Assembly (NCBI GenBank): GCA_902825965.1
Contig: CADEDA010000001.1
Span: forward strand, 124,001-188,000
From: an uncultured Gemmatimonadota bacterium
GTDB taxonomy: Bacteria > Gemmatimonadota > Gemmatimonadetes > Gemmatimonadales > Gemmatimonadaceae
Length of the DNA: 64,000 bases
Direction of reading: 5' to 3'
In this document: one piece after another, positions 1 to 8,308 of the stretch
How the letters are laid out: the number at the start of each line of letters is the position of its first letter
How positions within the stretch are numbered: position 1 is the stretch's first letter
The notes under the pieces: generated by a model
Told to the model about the DNA's origin: nothing
What the model saw: only the letters and a program-made list of their open reading frames with translations
Database searches by the model: none
Translations under genes and position numbers: made by a program

Positions 1-79
1 TGGGGTGCATCGTCATGGTGACCAGCGAGGCCAACGTGCCGCCGATGAGCATCCAGCCGCTTTCCCGATCCTGCTCCAT
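1..79 (-). CDS. N-terminus of an unrecognised membrane protein (truncated by window edge)
   Basis: Only the first 26 codons are in the window; the rest lies beyond base 1. The ATG at 79-77 follows a strong Shine-Dalgarno (GGAGG on the minus strand, about 6 nt upstream). The visible peptide starts MEQDRESGWMLIGGTLASLV, a short charged head followed by a hydrophobic stretch typical of a first membrane helix. It diverges from the TetR gene at 146, so the two may share a control region. No family can be named from so little sequence. Confidence 0.6.
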   Translation of the reverse strand, partial: MEQDRESGWMLIGGTLASLVTMTMHP

Positions 80-145
80 TGAAGTTCCTCCGGTTGGAGC
101 GCAGAATGCAGGGCTCCCACCGCCCCTGCCATCCGTCCCCCCGAG

Positions 146-763
146 ATGCCGAACAAGCGCCCCCCGAAAGTCCGGGAACGCGGCCGTCCGCCGCGCCTCG
201 ACGCGCGCGCCGCGCGCTCGCAACTCGCGCTCGGGCGTGCGCTGGTCGCGCTCATGACGGACACCGCGTTCGACGCGATCACCGTGCAGCAGGTGCTCGA
301 CCGCGCCGGCGTGGGGCGGGCGACGTTCTACGCGCACTTCCGGAACAAGGACGACCTGCTGTTGAGCGACGCCGATCGGTTCATCAGCATGCTCGGTCGG
401 CACTTCGCGGGCGTCGCGGCGGGGACCACGCGGGTCGCACCGATCGTCGAGCTGTTCACGCACGTCGAGGACGTCGCGCGGTTCATCGATGCGCTGGCCC
501 GGTCGGGGCGGCAGGAGGCCGTGCACGACCTGCTGATGGCCCACCTCGCGCAGATGATCGAGCAGCGGCTGACAGTGCTCGTGCCGCCCGCGGTGGCACC
601 GCCGCTCGGCCTCGACGTCAGCGCGCGCATCTGCGCGGCGATGGCGATGGAGCTGCTGCGCTGGTTCCACGAGCATCGACACGAGACCACGCCGCGGGCG
701 ATGGAGCAGCGCTTCCACGCCATGGTCTGGCGCGGTCTGCCCGGCGTGGTGCCGTCCGCGTGA
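146..763 (+). CDS. TetR/AcrR family transcriptional regulator
   Basis: A 205-residue protein of normal TetR length. A basic N-terminal tail precedes a TetR-type helix-turn-helix at about residues 45-65, with the characteristic GVGRATFYAHFRNKDDLL stretch. The C-terminal 140 residues are helical and should form the dimer and ligand domain; the ligand cannot be read from sequence. It diverges from the membrane-protein start at 79, a common layout for a regulator and its target. Its stop overlaps the GTG start of the downstream transglycosylase, so that gene is probably co-translated. Confidence 0.9.
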   Translation: MPNKRPPKVRERGRPPRLDARAARSQLALGRALVALMTDTAFDAITVQQVLDRAGVGRATFYAHFRNKDDLLLSDADRFISMLGRHFAGVAAGTTRVAPIVELFTHVEDVARFIDALARSGRQEAVHDLLMAHLAQMIEQRLTVLVPPAVAPPLGLDVSARICAAMAMELLRWFHEHRHETTPRAMEQRFHAMVWRGLPGVVPSA

Positions 764-1488
764 GCGCCGCCGCCTCGCGGGGCACGCGGCTGCGTGCGGC
801 GATCCCGGGCCTCCTGCGACGGCTGCGCCGCTGGGCGCTGGTGACACTGGGGGTCGCCGTCGTCGCGCCCTGGCTGCTGATCCTCCCGCTCAACTTCGTG
901 GAGCCCGCGACCACGATGGTGATGCTGCGGCGCAGCGTGCAGCGGCTGCGCGCCGGCAAGTCGCCGGCCTACCCGAGGCGCGACGTCGTGCGCCGCGACG
1001 AGATCTCCCCGTACCTGCGCCGCGCAGTGCTCGCGTCGGAGGACGATCGCTTCTACCTGCACTTCGGATTCGACCTCGAGGAGATCGAGAACGCGATCGA
1101 ACGCGCGCGGGCCGGTCGCCGCCTGCGCGGGGCCTCCACCATCACGCAGCAGGTGGCCAAGAACCTGTTCCTCTGGGAGGGTCGCTCGTTCGTGCGCAAA
1201 GGCTACGAGGCCTACCTCACGCTCGTGCTCGAGGTCTGCCTGCCCAAGGAGCGCATCCTCGACATCTATCTGAACCTCGCCGAGTGGGGCGACGGCGTGT
1301 TCGGCGCGGAGATGGCGGCCCGACGCCACTTCGGGAAACCCGCGAAGTCGCTGACCCGTGATGAAGCGGCCCGGCTGGCGGCCGTGCTCCCCAGCCCCCT
1401 GCGCTGGCCGCCCTCGGGCGCCGTCGCGTCGCGACGCGCACCGATCATCCTGGAGAAGATGCGCTACGCGGCCCCCAAGAAGCTCTGA
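760..1488 (+). CDS. mtgA: Monofunctional biosynthetic peptidoglycan transglycosylase
   Basis: This GT51 enzyme polymerises lipid II into glycan strands at the cytoplasmic membrane. The 242-residue length equals the usual MtgA length. One membrane helix lies at about residues 26-45. The GT51 motifs are all visible: EDDRFYLHFGFD with catalytic Glu94, STITQQVAKNLF (126-137) and KERILDIYLNLAEWG (163 on). There is no transpeptidase domain, so it is not a bifunctional PBP. I chose GTG at 760 because it overlaps the upstream TetR stop (GTGA) and gives the standard N-terminus. Control of a wall polymerase by a coupled TetR gene is unusual but only positional evidence. Confidence 0.93.
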   Translation: MSAAASRGTRLRAAIPGLLRRLRRWALVTLGVAVVAPWLLILPLNFVEPATTMVMLRRSVQRLRAGKSPAYPRRDVVRRDEISPYLRRAVLASEDDRFYLHFGFDLEEIENAIERARAGRRLRGASTITQQVAKNLFLWEGRSFVRKGYEAYLTLVLEVCLPKERILDIYLNLAEWGDGVFGAEMAARRHFGKPAKSLTRDEAARLAAVLPSPLRWPPSGAVASRRAPIILEKMRYAAPKKL

Positions 1489-1506
1489 CGGGGGTTGTGA
1501 CGGAGC

Positions 1507-1552
1507 GGATACTGGACAGGTACTGTATCCGGAGATTTCGGTAATCCGAAAT
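1507..1552. repeat. Two consecutive inverted repeats between mtgA and the Ig-like lipoprotein
   Basis: GGATAC (1507-1512) pairs with GTATCC (1525-1530) across a 12-nt loop. Immediately downstream ATTTCGG (1535-1541) pairs perfectly with CCGAAAT (1546-1552) across TAAT. The region is noticeably AT-richer than its surroundings. It could be a weak terminator for mtgA or an operator/UTR structure for the lipoprotein gene that starts at 1592; there is no T-tract to favour termination. Confidence 0.5.
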
Positions 1553-1591
1553 TCCGTCAGTCCCACCAACCCCCAACGCTTCGAGCTTTCC

Positions 1592-3037
1592 ATGCGCCGG
1601 ATCCCCACCGCTCGCGCTCGCGTGTTGTCCGTGTTGACGCTGCTGCTGACCTCGGCCGCCTGCGGGGGCGGGGGCGGCGACGGTGGTACCGAGCCACCGA
1701 CGGTCGCCTCGGTCGCGATCACCGCGCCAGCGGCGCCACCGAGCTTCCAGACCCTGACCCGCACCGTGCAGTTCAGCGCCGTCGCGCGGGACGCGGCGGC
1801 GGCGGCCGTCGCCGGTGCCACCATCACCTGGAACTCGAGCAACACCGGCGTCGCGACCGTCAGCGGGACCGGACTCGTGACCGCCGTGGGGAACGGGACC
1901 ACCAACATCACCGCCTCGTCGTCGGGCATCACGTCGCCGGCGGTGGTCGTCACCGTGGCGCAGGTGGTGAACACCGTGACCGCGACTCCGGCGGCCGTCG
2001 CGTTCGGGGCGATCGGCGCCACGCGGCAACTCGCCGCGGCCGCGGTGGACTCCTCGGGTGCGCCGGTGGCCGGTGCCGCGGCCGCGACGTGGACGCGGGT
2101 GGGGCCGGGCACGGTCGCATCGGTGAGCGCGGGGGGACTGGCCACCGCACTCGCGGTCGGCGTCGGCGACACCGCAGTCGCGACGATCGGCGCGCGCACG
2201 GCACGGGTGCCCATCACGGTGACGCAGGTCGTGGCGTCGATCCTCGTCAACAGCACCGGCTCCGACACGCTCAAGACCACCGGGCGCACCAAGACCTACA
2301 CCGCCGTGGTGCGCGACTCGCAACTCAACACCATGGCCGGCACCGCCGTGACCTGGTCGTCGAGCCAGACCGCGGTGGCCACGGTGAGCGGTGCCGGGGT
2401 GGCGACCGCCGTGGCGGACGGCAACAGCAACATCACCGCGACGGCCGGCGGCGTGAACGGCGTCCGGGCGCTCACGGTGCGCCGCTACGCCGACACCTTC
2501 ACGCTCACGCCAGGCTCCGGCAACATCACCACGCCGCTCGGCACCAACATCCTGCTCGGCCTCGCGCGCGACAGCGTGAACACCAACCTGCCCATCAGCT
2601 GGACCTCGCGGACGACGACGGTGATCACCGTGAACCCCGCGACGGGCACCCAGACCACGGCGACGGCCGCCGGCAACGGCGCGACCTACGTGGTGATGAG
2701 CGCCGGCACCCGCAACGACTCGACGCTGATCACCGTGACCGGCCAGCCCACCGCGCCGCTCACGGCCGGCGTCGGCGTCGGCATCGGCAACATCTTCACC
2801 AGCACCCAGAACGGCACGGTGAACCCCGCGGTCGACACCATCGGCGTGGGCGGCACCGTCACCTGGACCTTCAACGGCGGCATCCACTCGGTGCAGTCGC
2901 AGGGCTCGCCGAGCTTCACCAGCAGCGCCAACCAGGGCAACGGCACGTACGCGTTCACCTTCAACGCCGTGGGCACGTACCTCTACAACTGTTCCGTGCA
3001 CGGTGACCTGATGACCGGTCGCGTGGTGGTGCGCTGA
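1592..3037 (+). CDS. Exported lipoprotein with bacterial Ig-like (Big_2) repeats and a C-terminal cupredoxin domain
   Basis: A 481-residue exported protein. The N-terminal signal ends in a probable lipobox (TSAAC) followed by a Gly-rich linker. Three to four Big_2-type Ig repeats of about 85 residues follow, each with the TWSSS..VATVSG.G..TAV..G...ITA pattern. The last ~85 residues are plastocyanin-like: an IHSV histidine and a CSVHGDLM stretch provide the His, Cys, His and Met expected of a type 1 copper centre. It probably sits on the outer membrane or periplasmic face and may carry copper-based electron transfer or a binding role. The ATG at 1592 gives the best signal peptide; no clear ribosome-binding site is visible. 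Confidence 0.85.
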   Translation: MRRIPTARARVLSVLTLLLTSAACGGGGGDGGTEPPTVASVAITAPAAPPSFQTLTRTVQFSAVARDAAAAAVAGATITWNSSNTGVATVSGTGLVTAVGNGTTNITASSSGITSPAVVVTVAQVVNTVTATPAAVAFGAIGATRQLAAAAVDSSGAPVAGAAAATWTRVGPGTVASVSAGGLATALAVGVGDTAVATIGARTARVPITVTQVVASILVNSTGSDTLKTTGRTKTYTAVVRDSQLNTMAGTAVTWSSSQTAVATVSGAGVATAVADGNSNITATAGGVNGVRALTVRRYADTFTLTPGSGNITTPLGTNILLGLARDSVNTNLPISWTSRTTTVITVNPATGTQTTATAAGNGATYVVMSAGTRNDSTLITVTGQPTAPLTAGVGVGIGNIFTSTQNGTVNPAVDTIGVGGTVTWTFNGGIHSVQSQGSPSFTSSANQGNGTYAFTFNAVGTYLYNCSVHGDLMTGRVVVR

Positions 3038-3131
3038 GCCGCGACCGAACGGAGGGCTGGCCCCGGGCGTAGTTCGACGGTCAATTGTGCGGCAGTCCCT
3101 GCACCGCCCCCACCCCGTCGAGCACGTGCCC

Positions 3132-6100
3132 ATGCGCTCCCAGCCGACCCTCCGTTCGCCGCGCGGCCGTTCCGCGCGCCTCACGTCCCTCGTTGCCGTC
3201 GCACTCGCGGCGGTCGCGGCCCTCGACCTCGGCGCCCAGACGGGGCCGCCGGTCGCGCGCAGCGTCGCGACCACCGCGCGCGAATCGGCGTTCAACCAGC
3301 TCCGCTGGCGCATGGTGGGCCCTGCCCGCGGCGGCCGCGTCACCACGGTGACGGGTGTGGACCAGGAACCGCACACGTTCTACTTCGGCTCCACCGGCGG
3401 CGGCGTCTGGAAGACCACCGACGCCGGCGCGAACTGGTCCAACATCTCCGACGGACAGATCACCGTCGGCTCGATGGGTGACATGGACGTCGCCAACTCC
3501 GACCCTAACATCATCTACGTCGGCACCGGCTCCGACGGCTACCGTTCGAACGTCTCCATCGGCAAGGGCGTCTGGAAGTCCGCCGATGCGGGCAAGACGT
3601 GGAAGCACGTCGGGCTCAAGGAGGTGGGCAACATCGGCGGCGTGCGGGTGCACCCGAGCAATCCCGATGTCGCCTTCGTCGCCGCGATCGGCGACCCGTT
3701 CCGGCCCACGAACGCGCGCGGCATCTACCGCACCACCGACGGCGGTGCGACCTGGGCCCGCACGCTCTACGTGAGTGACTCCACCGGTGCCGTGGACGTG
3801 GAGTTCCACCCCGGCGACCCCAACACGCTCTACGCCGCCATGTGGCGCGCCGAGCGCAAGCCCTGGACGATCATCTCCGGCGCCATGGAAGGCGGCATCT
3901 ACAAGAGCACGGATGGCGGCGCGACGTGGACCAAACTCGGCAACGGCTTGCCGAACGGTCTCGTGGGCAAGGCCAACATCGCGGTCAGCCGGGCGAACCC
4001 CTCCCGCGTGTACGTGCTCATCGAGGCCAAACCGGGCATGGGGCTCTACCGCTCCGACGATGCGGGGGCCTCGTTCACGATGGTCTCCAACAACCCGCAG
4101 CTGTCCACGCGTTCCTTCTACTACACGACCATCACCGCGGACCCCACCAACGCGGACGTGGTGTACGCGGGCGCCGAGGGCTACTTCAAGAGCACCGACG
4201 GCGGACGCAGCTGGCAGACCATGCGCACGCCGCACGGCGACAACCATGACCTCTGGATCAACCCGACCAACGGGCAGATCATGATCCAGGCGAACGACGG
4301 CGGCGTGAACGTCTCGCTCAACGGCGGCCGCACGTGGAGCACGCAGTACAACCAGCCGACCGCCGAGATCTACCAGGTGTACGTGGACAACCAGTTCCCG
4401 TACCGCATCTACGGCGCGCAGCAGGACAACTCCACGCTGATCCTGCCCTCGCTGCCGGTGGGCGCGGGTGGATTCGACGATCCCATCCAGGGCTGGCGCT
4501 CGGGACCGGGCTGCGAGACCGGCCCGATCATGCCGCACCCGACCAATCCCGACACGGTGTACGGCTCCTGCAAGGGCCAGTACTCGCGGATGTCGCTCAA
4601 GACGGGCCAGGAGAAGCACTACTGGGTGGGCGCGCAGTCGCTGTACGGCAACGCCACCAAGGACATGCTCTACCGCTTCCAGCGCGTGTCCCCGATGGAG
4701 GTCTCGCCGCACGATCCGTCGGTGCTCTACTACGGCTCGCAGGTGGTGCACCGCACGCGCGATGAGGGGGTCACCTGGGAGGCGATCTCGCCGGACCTCA
4801 CCTGGAACCCCGAGGACAAGCGCGCGAACTACTCCGGCGGACCGATCACGGTGGACAACACGGGCGAGGAGTTCTTCTCCACGCTCTACGCCATCCGTGA
4901 GTCGCCGCTCGAGCGCGGCGTGATCTGGGTGGGCGCCAACGACGGTCCCTTCCATATCACGCGCGACAACGGCAAGACCTGGCAGAAGATCACGCCGCCG
5001 GGCCTCGAGATGGGCGGGCGCGTGCAGAACATCGAACCGTCGCCGCACCGGAAGGGATCGGCCTACTACACGGTCCTCCGCTACCTGCTCGGCGACCACC
5101 GGCCGTACATCTACAAGACCGACGACTACGGCAAGTCGTGGACGCTGCTCACCGACGGCCGCAACGGCATCCCCGCGGACGAACCCACCCGCGTCGTCCG
5201 CGAGGATCCCAGCCGCGAGGGCCTGCTCTACGCCGGCACCGAGTTCGGCATGTACGTGTCGTTCAACGGTGGGCGGCAGTGGCAGTCGTTCCAGCGGAAC
5301 CTGCCCAACACGCCGATCACCGACCTGAAGGTGCACCAGAAGGACATCGTCATCTCCACGCAGGGCCGGTCGTTCTGGATCATGCACAACATCACGCCGC
5401 TGCATGAGGTGGCGGACGCGATGGCGGACGTGGTGCTCTACACGCCGCGCGAGGCCTATCGCAACCGCTACCGGGCCGGCTTCGGCGGGCTCGAGAGTGC
5501 CCGCGATGCGGACTCGGATCCGGAGTACCCGCCGGCCGGTGCGACCATCGACTACTACTTCGCCACCGCGCCGCGCGGGGAGGTGACACTCGAGGTGCGC
5601 GACGCCAAGGGCGTGGTGGTGCGCCGCTTCTCGAGCCTCGCTGCCGGCGAGCAGCGCGTGGAGCCGAGTGAGCCCTCGATGCGTGGCCCGATGTGGGAGC
5701 GCATCGGCACCCCGCGGCTGCCTGCGGCGGCGGGCCACAACCGCTTCATCTGGGACATGACACTCGCGGGGCCCTCGGACCCCAACCCCGTGCGCAGTGG
5801 CCGCAACGGCCCGGCGGTGCTGCCCGGCAGTTACACGTTGCGCCTCACCGCCGGCGCGACGACGCTCGAGAAGCCGCTCGTGATCAAGCCCGATCCGCGC
5901 ATGGTGCAGGACGGCGTGACGCTCGCGGTGATGCAGGAGCAGCTCGCGCACAACCTGGCGGTGCGGGACCTGGTGAGCGAGATGAACGCCCTCAGCGCGG
6001 ACGTCGAGACCGCGTATCGCGCCGCGACGGGGGAGAAGAAGGCCGCGCTGGGCGCCGTGCGCGAGATCATCCAGAGCGAGGCCTGGCGCTACGGCCGGCC

Positions 6101-6251
6101 GGGACTCGCCGCACACGTGCAGTACCTCTACGGCGCCATGATGCGGGCGGACCAGAAGGTCGGCAACGACGCGAAGCAGCGTCTGGTGCAGTTGCGCAAG
6201 GAATTCGAGGACGTGAAGGCGCGCTTCGCGCGGGCCAACACGACGATGTGA
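3132..6251 (+). CDS. Large exported BNR/Asp-box repeat (VPS10/sortilin-like beta-propeller) protein
   Basis: A 1,039-residue protein with a signal peptide ending near LDLGAQ. The body carries many BNR/Asp-box motifs (S-x-DGG-x-x-W type, for example STDGGATW, STDGGRSW, RDNGKTW, DYGKSW), expected to fold as one or two beta-propellers. The C-terminal ~250 residues form a separate beta/helical region. Proteins of this architecture are often labelled glycosyl hydrolase, but Asp-boxes are structural and no catalytic acid can be assigned, so the activity is open. ATG 3132 is preferred over an in-frame GTG at 3087 because it places the signal peptide at the N-terminus. Its 3' end faces the convergent lytic transglycosylase gene across a long hairpin. 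Confidence 0.88.
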   Translation: MRSQPTLRSPRGRSARLTSLVAVALAAVAALDLGAQTGPPVARSVATTARESAFNQLRWRMVGPARGGRVTTVTGVDQEPHTFYFGSTGGGVWKTTDAGANWSNISDGQITVGSMGDMDVANSDPNIIYVGTGSDGYRSNVSIGKGVWKSADAGKTWKHVGLKEVGNIGGVRVHPSNPDVAFVAAIGDPFRPTNARGIYRTTDGGATWARTLYVSDSTGAVDVEFHPGDPNTLYAAMWRAERKPWTIISGAMEGGIYKSTDGGATWTKLGNGLPNGLVGKANIAVSRANPSRVYVLIEAKPGMGLYRSDDAGASFTMVSNNPQLSTRSFYYTTITADPTNADVVYAGAEGYFKSTDGGRSWQTMRTPHGDNHDLWINPTNGQIMIQANDGGVNVSLNGGRTWSTQYNQPTAEIYQVYVDNQFPYRIYGAQQDNSTLILPSLPVGAGGFDDPIQGWRSGPGCETGPIMPHPTNPDTVYGSCKGQYSRMSLKTGQEKHYWVGAQSLYGNATKDMLYRFQRVSPMEVSPHDPSVLYYGSQVVHRTRDEGVTWEAISPDLTWNPEDKRANYSGGPITVDNTGEEFFSTLYAIRESPLERGVIWVGANDGPFHITRDNGKTWQKITPPGLEMGGRVQNIEPSPHRKGSAYYTVLRYLLGDHRPYIYKTDDYGKSWTLLTDGRNGIPADEPTRVVREDPSREGLLYAGTEFGMYVSFNGGRQWQSFQRNLPNTPITDLKVHQKDIVISTQGRSFWIMHNITPLHEVADAMADVVLYTPREAYRNRYRAGFGGLESARDADSDPEYPPAGATIDYYFATAPRGEVTLEVRDAKGVVVRRFSSLAAGEQRVEPSEPSMRGPMWERIGTPRLPAAAGHNRFIWDMTLAGPSDPNPVRSGRNGPAVLPGSYTLRLTAGATTLEKPLVIKPDPRMVQDGVTLAVMQEQLAHNLAVRDLVSEMNALSADVETAYRAATGEKKAALGAVREIIQSEAWRYGRPGLAAHVQYLYGAMMRADQKVGNDAKQRLVQLRKEFEDVKARFARANTTM

Positions 6252-6257
6252 CCGGGG

Positions 6258-6286
6258 GCGGCGGCAGCGCTCAGCGCTGCCGCCGC
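6258..6286. terminator. Perfect 13-bp-arm hairpin between convergent genes
   Basis: GCGGCGGCAGCGC (6258-6270) and GCGCTGCCGCCGC (6274-6286) are exact reverse complements separated by TCA. It lies just after the BNR-protein stop and covers the end of the convergent transglycosylase gene; the 3-nt loop is exactly that gene's TGA stop read on the minus strand. No T-run follows on either strand, so it is at best a structure-dependent bidirectional terminator or 3'-end stabiliser. Confidence 0.6.
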
Positions 6287-6930
6287 AGCCTCGCGTAGTT
6301 GGCGTCGATCTTCTTCACGTAGCCGAGCGTCTCGCGATAGCGCCAGCGCGGGACCCGGGGCGCGACCTGCTCCACGTGGGTCCAGCTGGGCGCGCCGCCG
6401 GCGATCACCCGCGCCGAGTCCGCCGCGCGGCCGATCGTGCCCTCGCCGGCGTTGTAGCTCCCGAACATGAACGCGAAGCGCTCCTCGGCCGTGATCTTGT
6501 TCTCCCAGAGCTTCCAGAGATACCGGTCGTGCATGATCCCGGCCGCGATGTTCCACTCGGGGTCGTCGATCGAGCCGAACTCGGGCCGCCGGGACTGGAT
6601 GAAGCCGTACGTGCTCGGCATGAGCTGCATCACCCCGCGCGCCCCGACCCGACTGCGCGCCGCGGAGTCGAGGTTGCTCTCGGCCATCCCCTGCGCCTTG
6701 AACCAGCGCCAGTCGAACGCGCTGCCGAAGTAGCGCTTGCTGTAGCGCCGGAACGTGTCGTCGTAGCGCTGCTCGGCCTTGAGCGCCTCGCGACGCTGCT
6801 GCACACGTCCGATCGCGCCCGGCTCCGGTGCGGCCGGCGTCGCCACCTGCGCCTGCAGAGTGGCACTCAGTGGCGCGAGCAACGTCGCGAGCAACGGCAC
6901 GAGCGGCGCAACGACGCTAGTTGAGCGCAT
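6271..6930 (-). CDS. Lytic transglycosylase (SLT domain), exported
   Basis: A 219-residue enzyme that cleaves peptidoglycan glycan strands with 1,6-anhydro end formation. The signal peptide ends near residue 28. The SLT domain covers about 70-185, with catalytic Glu84 in QGMAESNLDS, then GARGVMQLMPSTYGF and the SYNAGEGTI motif of family 1 lytic transglycosylases. It overlaps the upstream DUF350 gene by 14 bp, so the two are co-translated. It may partner in wall remodelling with the mtgA product encoded 5 kb away, though nothing in the sequence proves this. Confidence 0.9.
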   Translation of the reverse strand: MRSTSVVAPLVPLLATLLAPLSATLQAQVATPAAPEPGAIGRVQQRREALKAEQRYDDTFRRYSKRYFGSAFDWRWFKAQGMAESNLDSAARSRVGARGVMQLMPSTYGFIQSRRPEFGSIDDPEWNIAAGIMHDRYLWKLWENKITAEERFAFMFGSYNAGEGTIGRAADSARVIAGGAPSWTHVEQVAPRVPRWRYRETLGYVKKIDANYARLRRQR

Positions 6931-7120
6931 TCCCCACGACCATCGCGATCGCGATGAACAGCGCGCCGATGAAGATCGCCACCGCGATGTTCCCCTTCTT
7001 GAGCTCCTCGGGGAAGTTCACCTGCGGCGTGAGGTGGTCGAACGCACGGTAACTCAACCACATGAGGACGACGCCCAGGATGGCGTAGCCGAAGTTGAGC
7101 GCGAGGATCTCGAGGTCCAC
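6917..7120 (-). CDS. Small DUF350-type membrane protein
   Basis: A 67-residue protein with two hydrophobic segments (about 8-25 and 45-65) separated by a short loop containing NFPEELKKGN, the pattern of DUF350 (YjfL-like) proteins. The GTG start at 7120-7118 has a GGAG about 8 nt upstream. Family function is unknown. Its end overlaps the start of the lytic transglycosylase gene, so expression is coupled. Confidence 0.8.
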   Translation of the reverse strand: MDLEILALNFGYAILGVVLMWLSYRAFDHLTPQVNFPEELKKGNIAVAIFIGALFIAIAMVVGNALN

Positions 7121-7243
7121 GATGGGCTCCAGGGGGAGGTGGGCCGCCCAGGGCGGCGCTGAACACTACGCGCGCACCCGGCGCGGGGCTACAGCACCGG
7201 GTGCGGCATGGGGGCCACTCCGTCCCTGCGCCTCAGACTGACG

Positions 7244-8308
7244 TCAGGGATCCTCGATCTCCGCCAACGCCTCCACCGCCGAGCGCCGGACCTCGGCGTT
7301 CGGGTCCCGCAGGGCCTTGGTGATCGCCGGGATCGCCGCCGTCGCGCGCAGCTCGCCGAGCGCCTGGATCGCCCGGCTGCGCCACTCCGGCGACGGGTCC
7401 GACACCAGCGGCAGCAGCACCGGCACCAGGGACTCATCCTCGATGTCGATCAGTACCTCGAGCGCCGCCTCCCGCAGCCCGGCATCGGTACCCTTCGCCA
7501 GCCGGACGAGCACGTCCGGCGCCGTCTGCAGCACGTCGAGGTCGGCCAGCGCATGGATCGCCGCCAAGCGCACACGACGGTCCGTGTCGCTGGCGATGCG
7601 CCGCTCGAGATCCGGCGCCACCGAGGGATCCTCGATGTTGCCCAGCGCCCAGGCGGCATGCATGCGCACCTCCGCGGCGTCGTGCGTGAGCACACGCTTG
7701 AGCGCCGGCACCGACCCGCGCTGCTCGATCTCGCCGAGGGCGAACGCCGCCATCGCGACGACGGGCGCCTCGCGTGCCGCGAGCATGCGCTCGATGCGCT
7801 CCCGCATCGCGGGACGCTCGCGGGCCGCGGCGGCGCGGAGCGCCGCCTCCCGCACCCGCGGGGACGCGTCGTCGAACAACGTCGCGATGCTCTGATCGCT
7901 CGCCTGGCTCTCGCCGAGCATCTTCGCGGCCACCAGGCGTACGCAGGGATTGTCGCTCGCGAGCGTGGCGACGAGCAACCGGATGGCGCGTGCATCGCGG
8001 ACCGGTGCGTTGAGGGAGTCCTTCGCGAGGCGCGCGGCGGCGCGCCGGTCACTGAGTTGGCCGATCGGCATGCTGCCGTCGTTCCACCAGAAGTTGCCCA
8101 CCTGGTCGGATACGAACTCGCAGAACACCGGCTCGGCGCTGCCGAGCGTCCGCAGCAACGAGGCCACGCGTGCGGAATCGGGACCCGGACGTGAGTCCGC
8201 CTGCGCCGCGAGCGTCCCCGCCGGCAGGATCATGAGGCCGAGCAGCCATGCGCGGCGACGCAGCCGCCGGGCCGAGGCGCGGTGATCGCGCGGTGTGAGG
8301 CGGCTCAT
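7244..8308 (-). CDS. Exported HEAT-repeat protein
   Basis: A 354-residue protein with a signal peptide (positive RRLRRRAWLL, hydrophobic core, cleavage near TLAAQ). Residues from about 85 to the end are HEAT/PBS-lyase-like helical repeats of about 30 residues (for example D..VR..A..ALGEI). A short region with FWWNDGSMP near residue 75 is not part of the repeats. No enzyme motif is present, so a protein-binding scaffold is likely. It overlaps by 4 bp the end of the M56/HEAT gene, and the two C-terminal HEAT regions are similar in style, suggesting that the products interact or respond to the same stimulus. Confidence 0.85.
   Translation of the reverse strand: MSRLTPRDHRASARRLRRRAWLLGLMILPAGTLAAQADSRPGPDSARVASLLRTLGSAEPVFCEFVSDQVGNFWWNDGSMPIGQLSDRRAAARLAKDSLNAPVRDARAIRLLVATLASDNPCVRLVAAKMLGESQASDQSIATLFDDASPRVREAALRAAAARERPAMRERIERMLAAREAPVVAMAAFALGEIEQRGSVPALKRVLTHDAAEVRMHAAWALGNIEDPSVAPDLERRIASDTDRRVRLAAIHALADLDVLQTAPDVLVRLAKGTDAGLREAALEVLIDIEDESLVPVLLPLVSDPSPEWRSRAIQALGELRATAAIPAITKALRDPNAEVRRSAVEALAEIEDP

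Noticed and set aside
3087-3131. Upstream GTG start for the BNR protein
   Set aside because: It would place 15 polar residues before the signal peptide; the ATG at 3132 gives a normal signal sequence.
3081-6116. Very long minus-strand open frame opposite the BNR protein
   Set aside because: It is antisense to a gene with clear Asp-box motifs. Its composition (Ala, Arg, Val, His, Asp repeats) is the usual shadow of high-GC codon bias.
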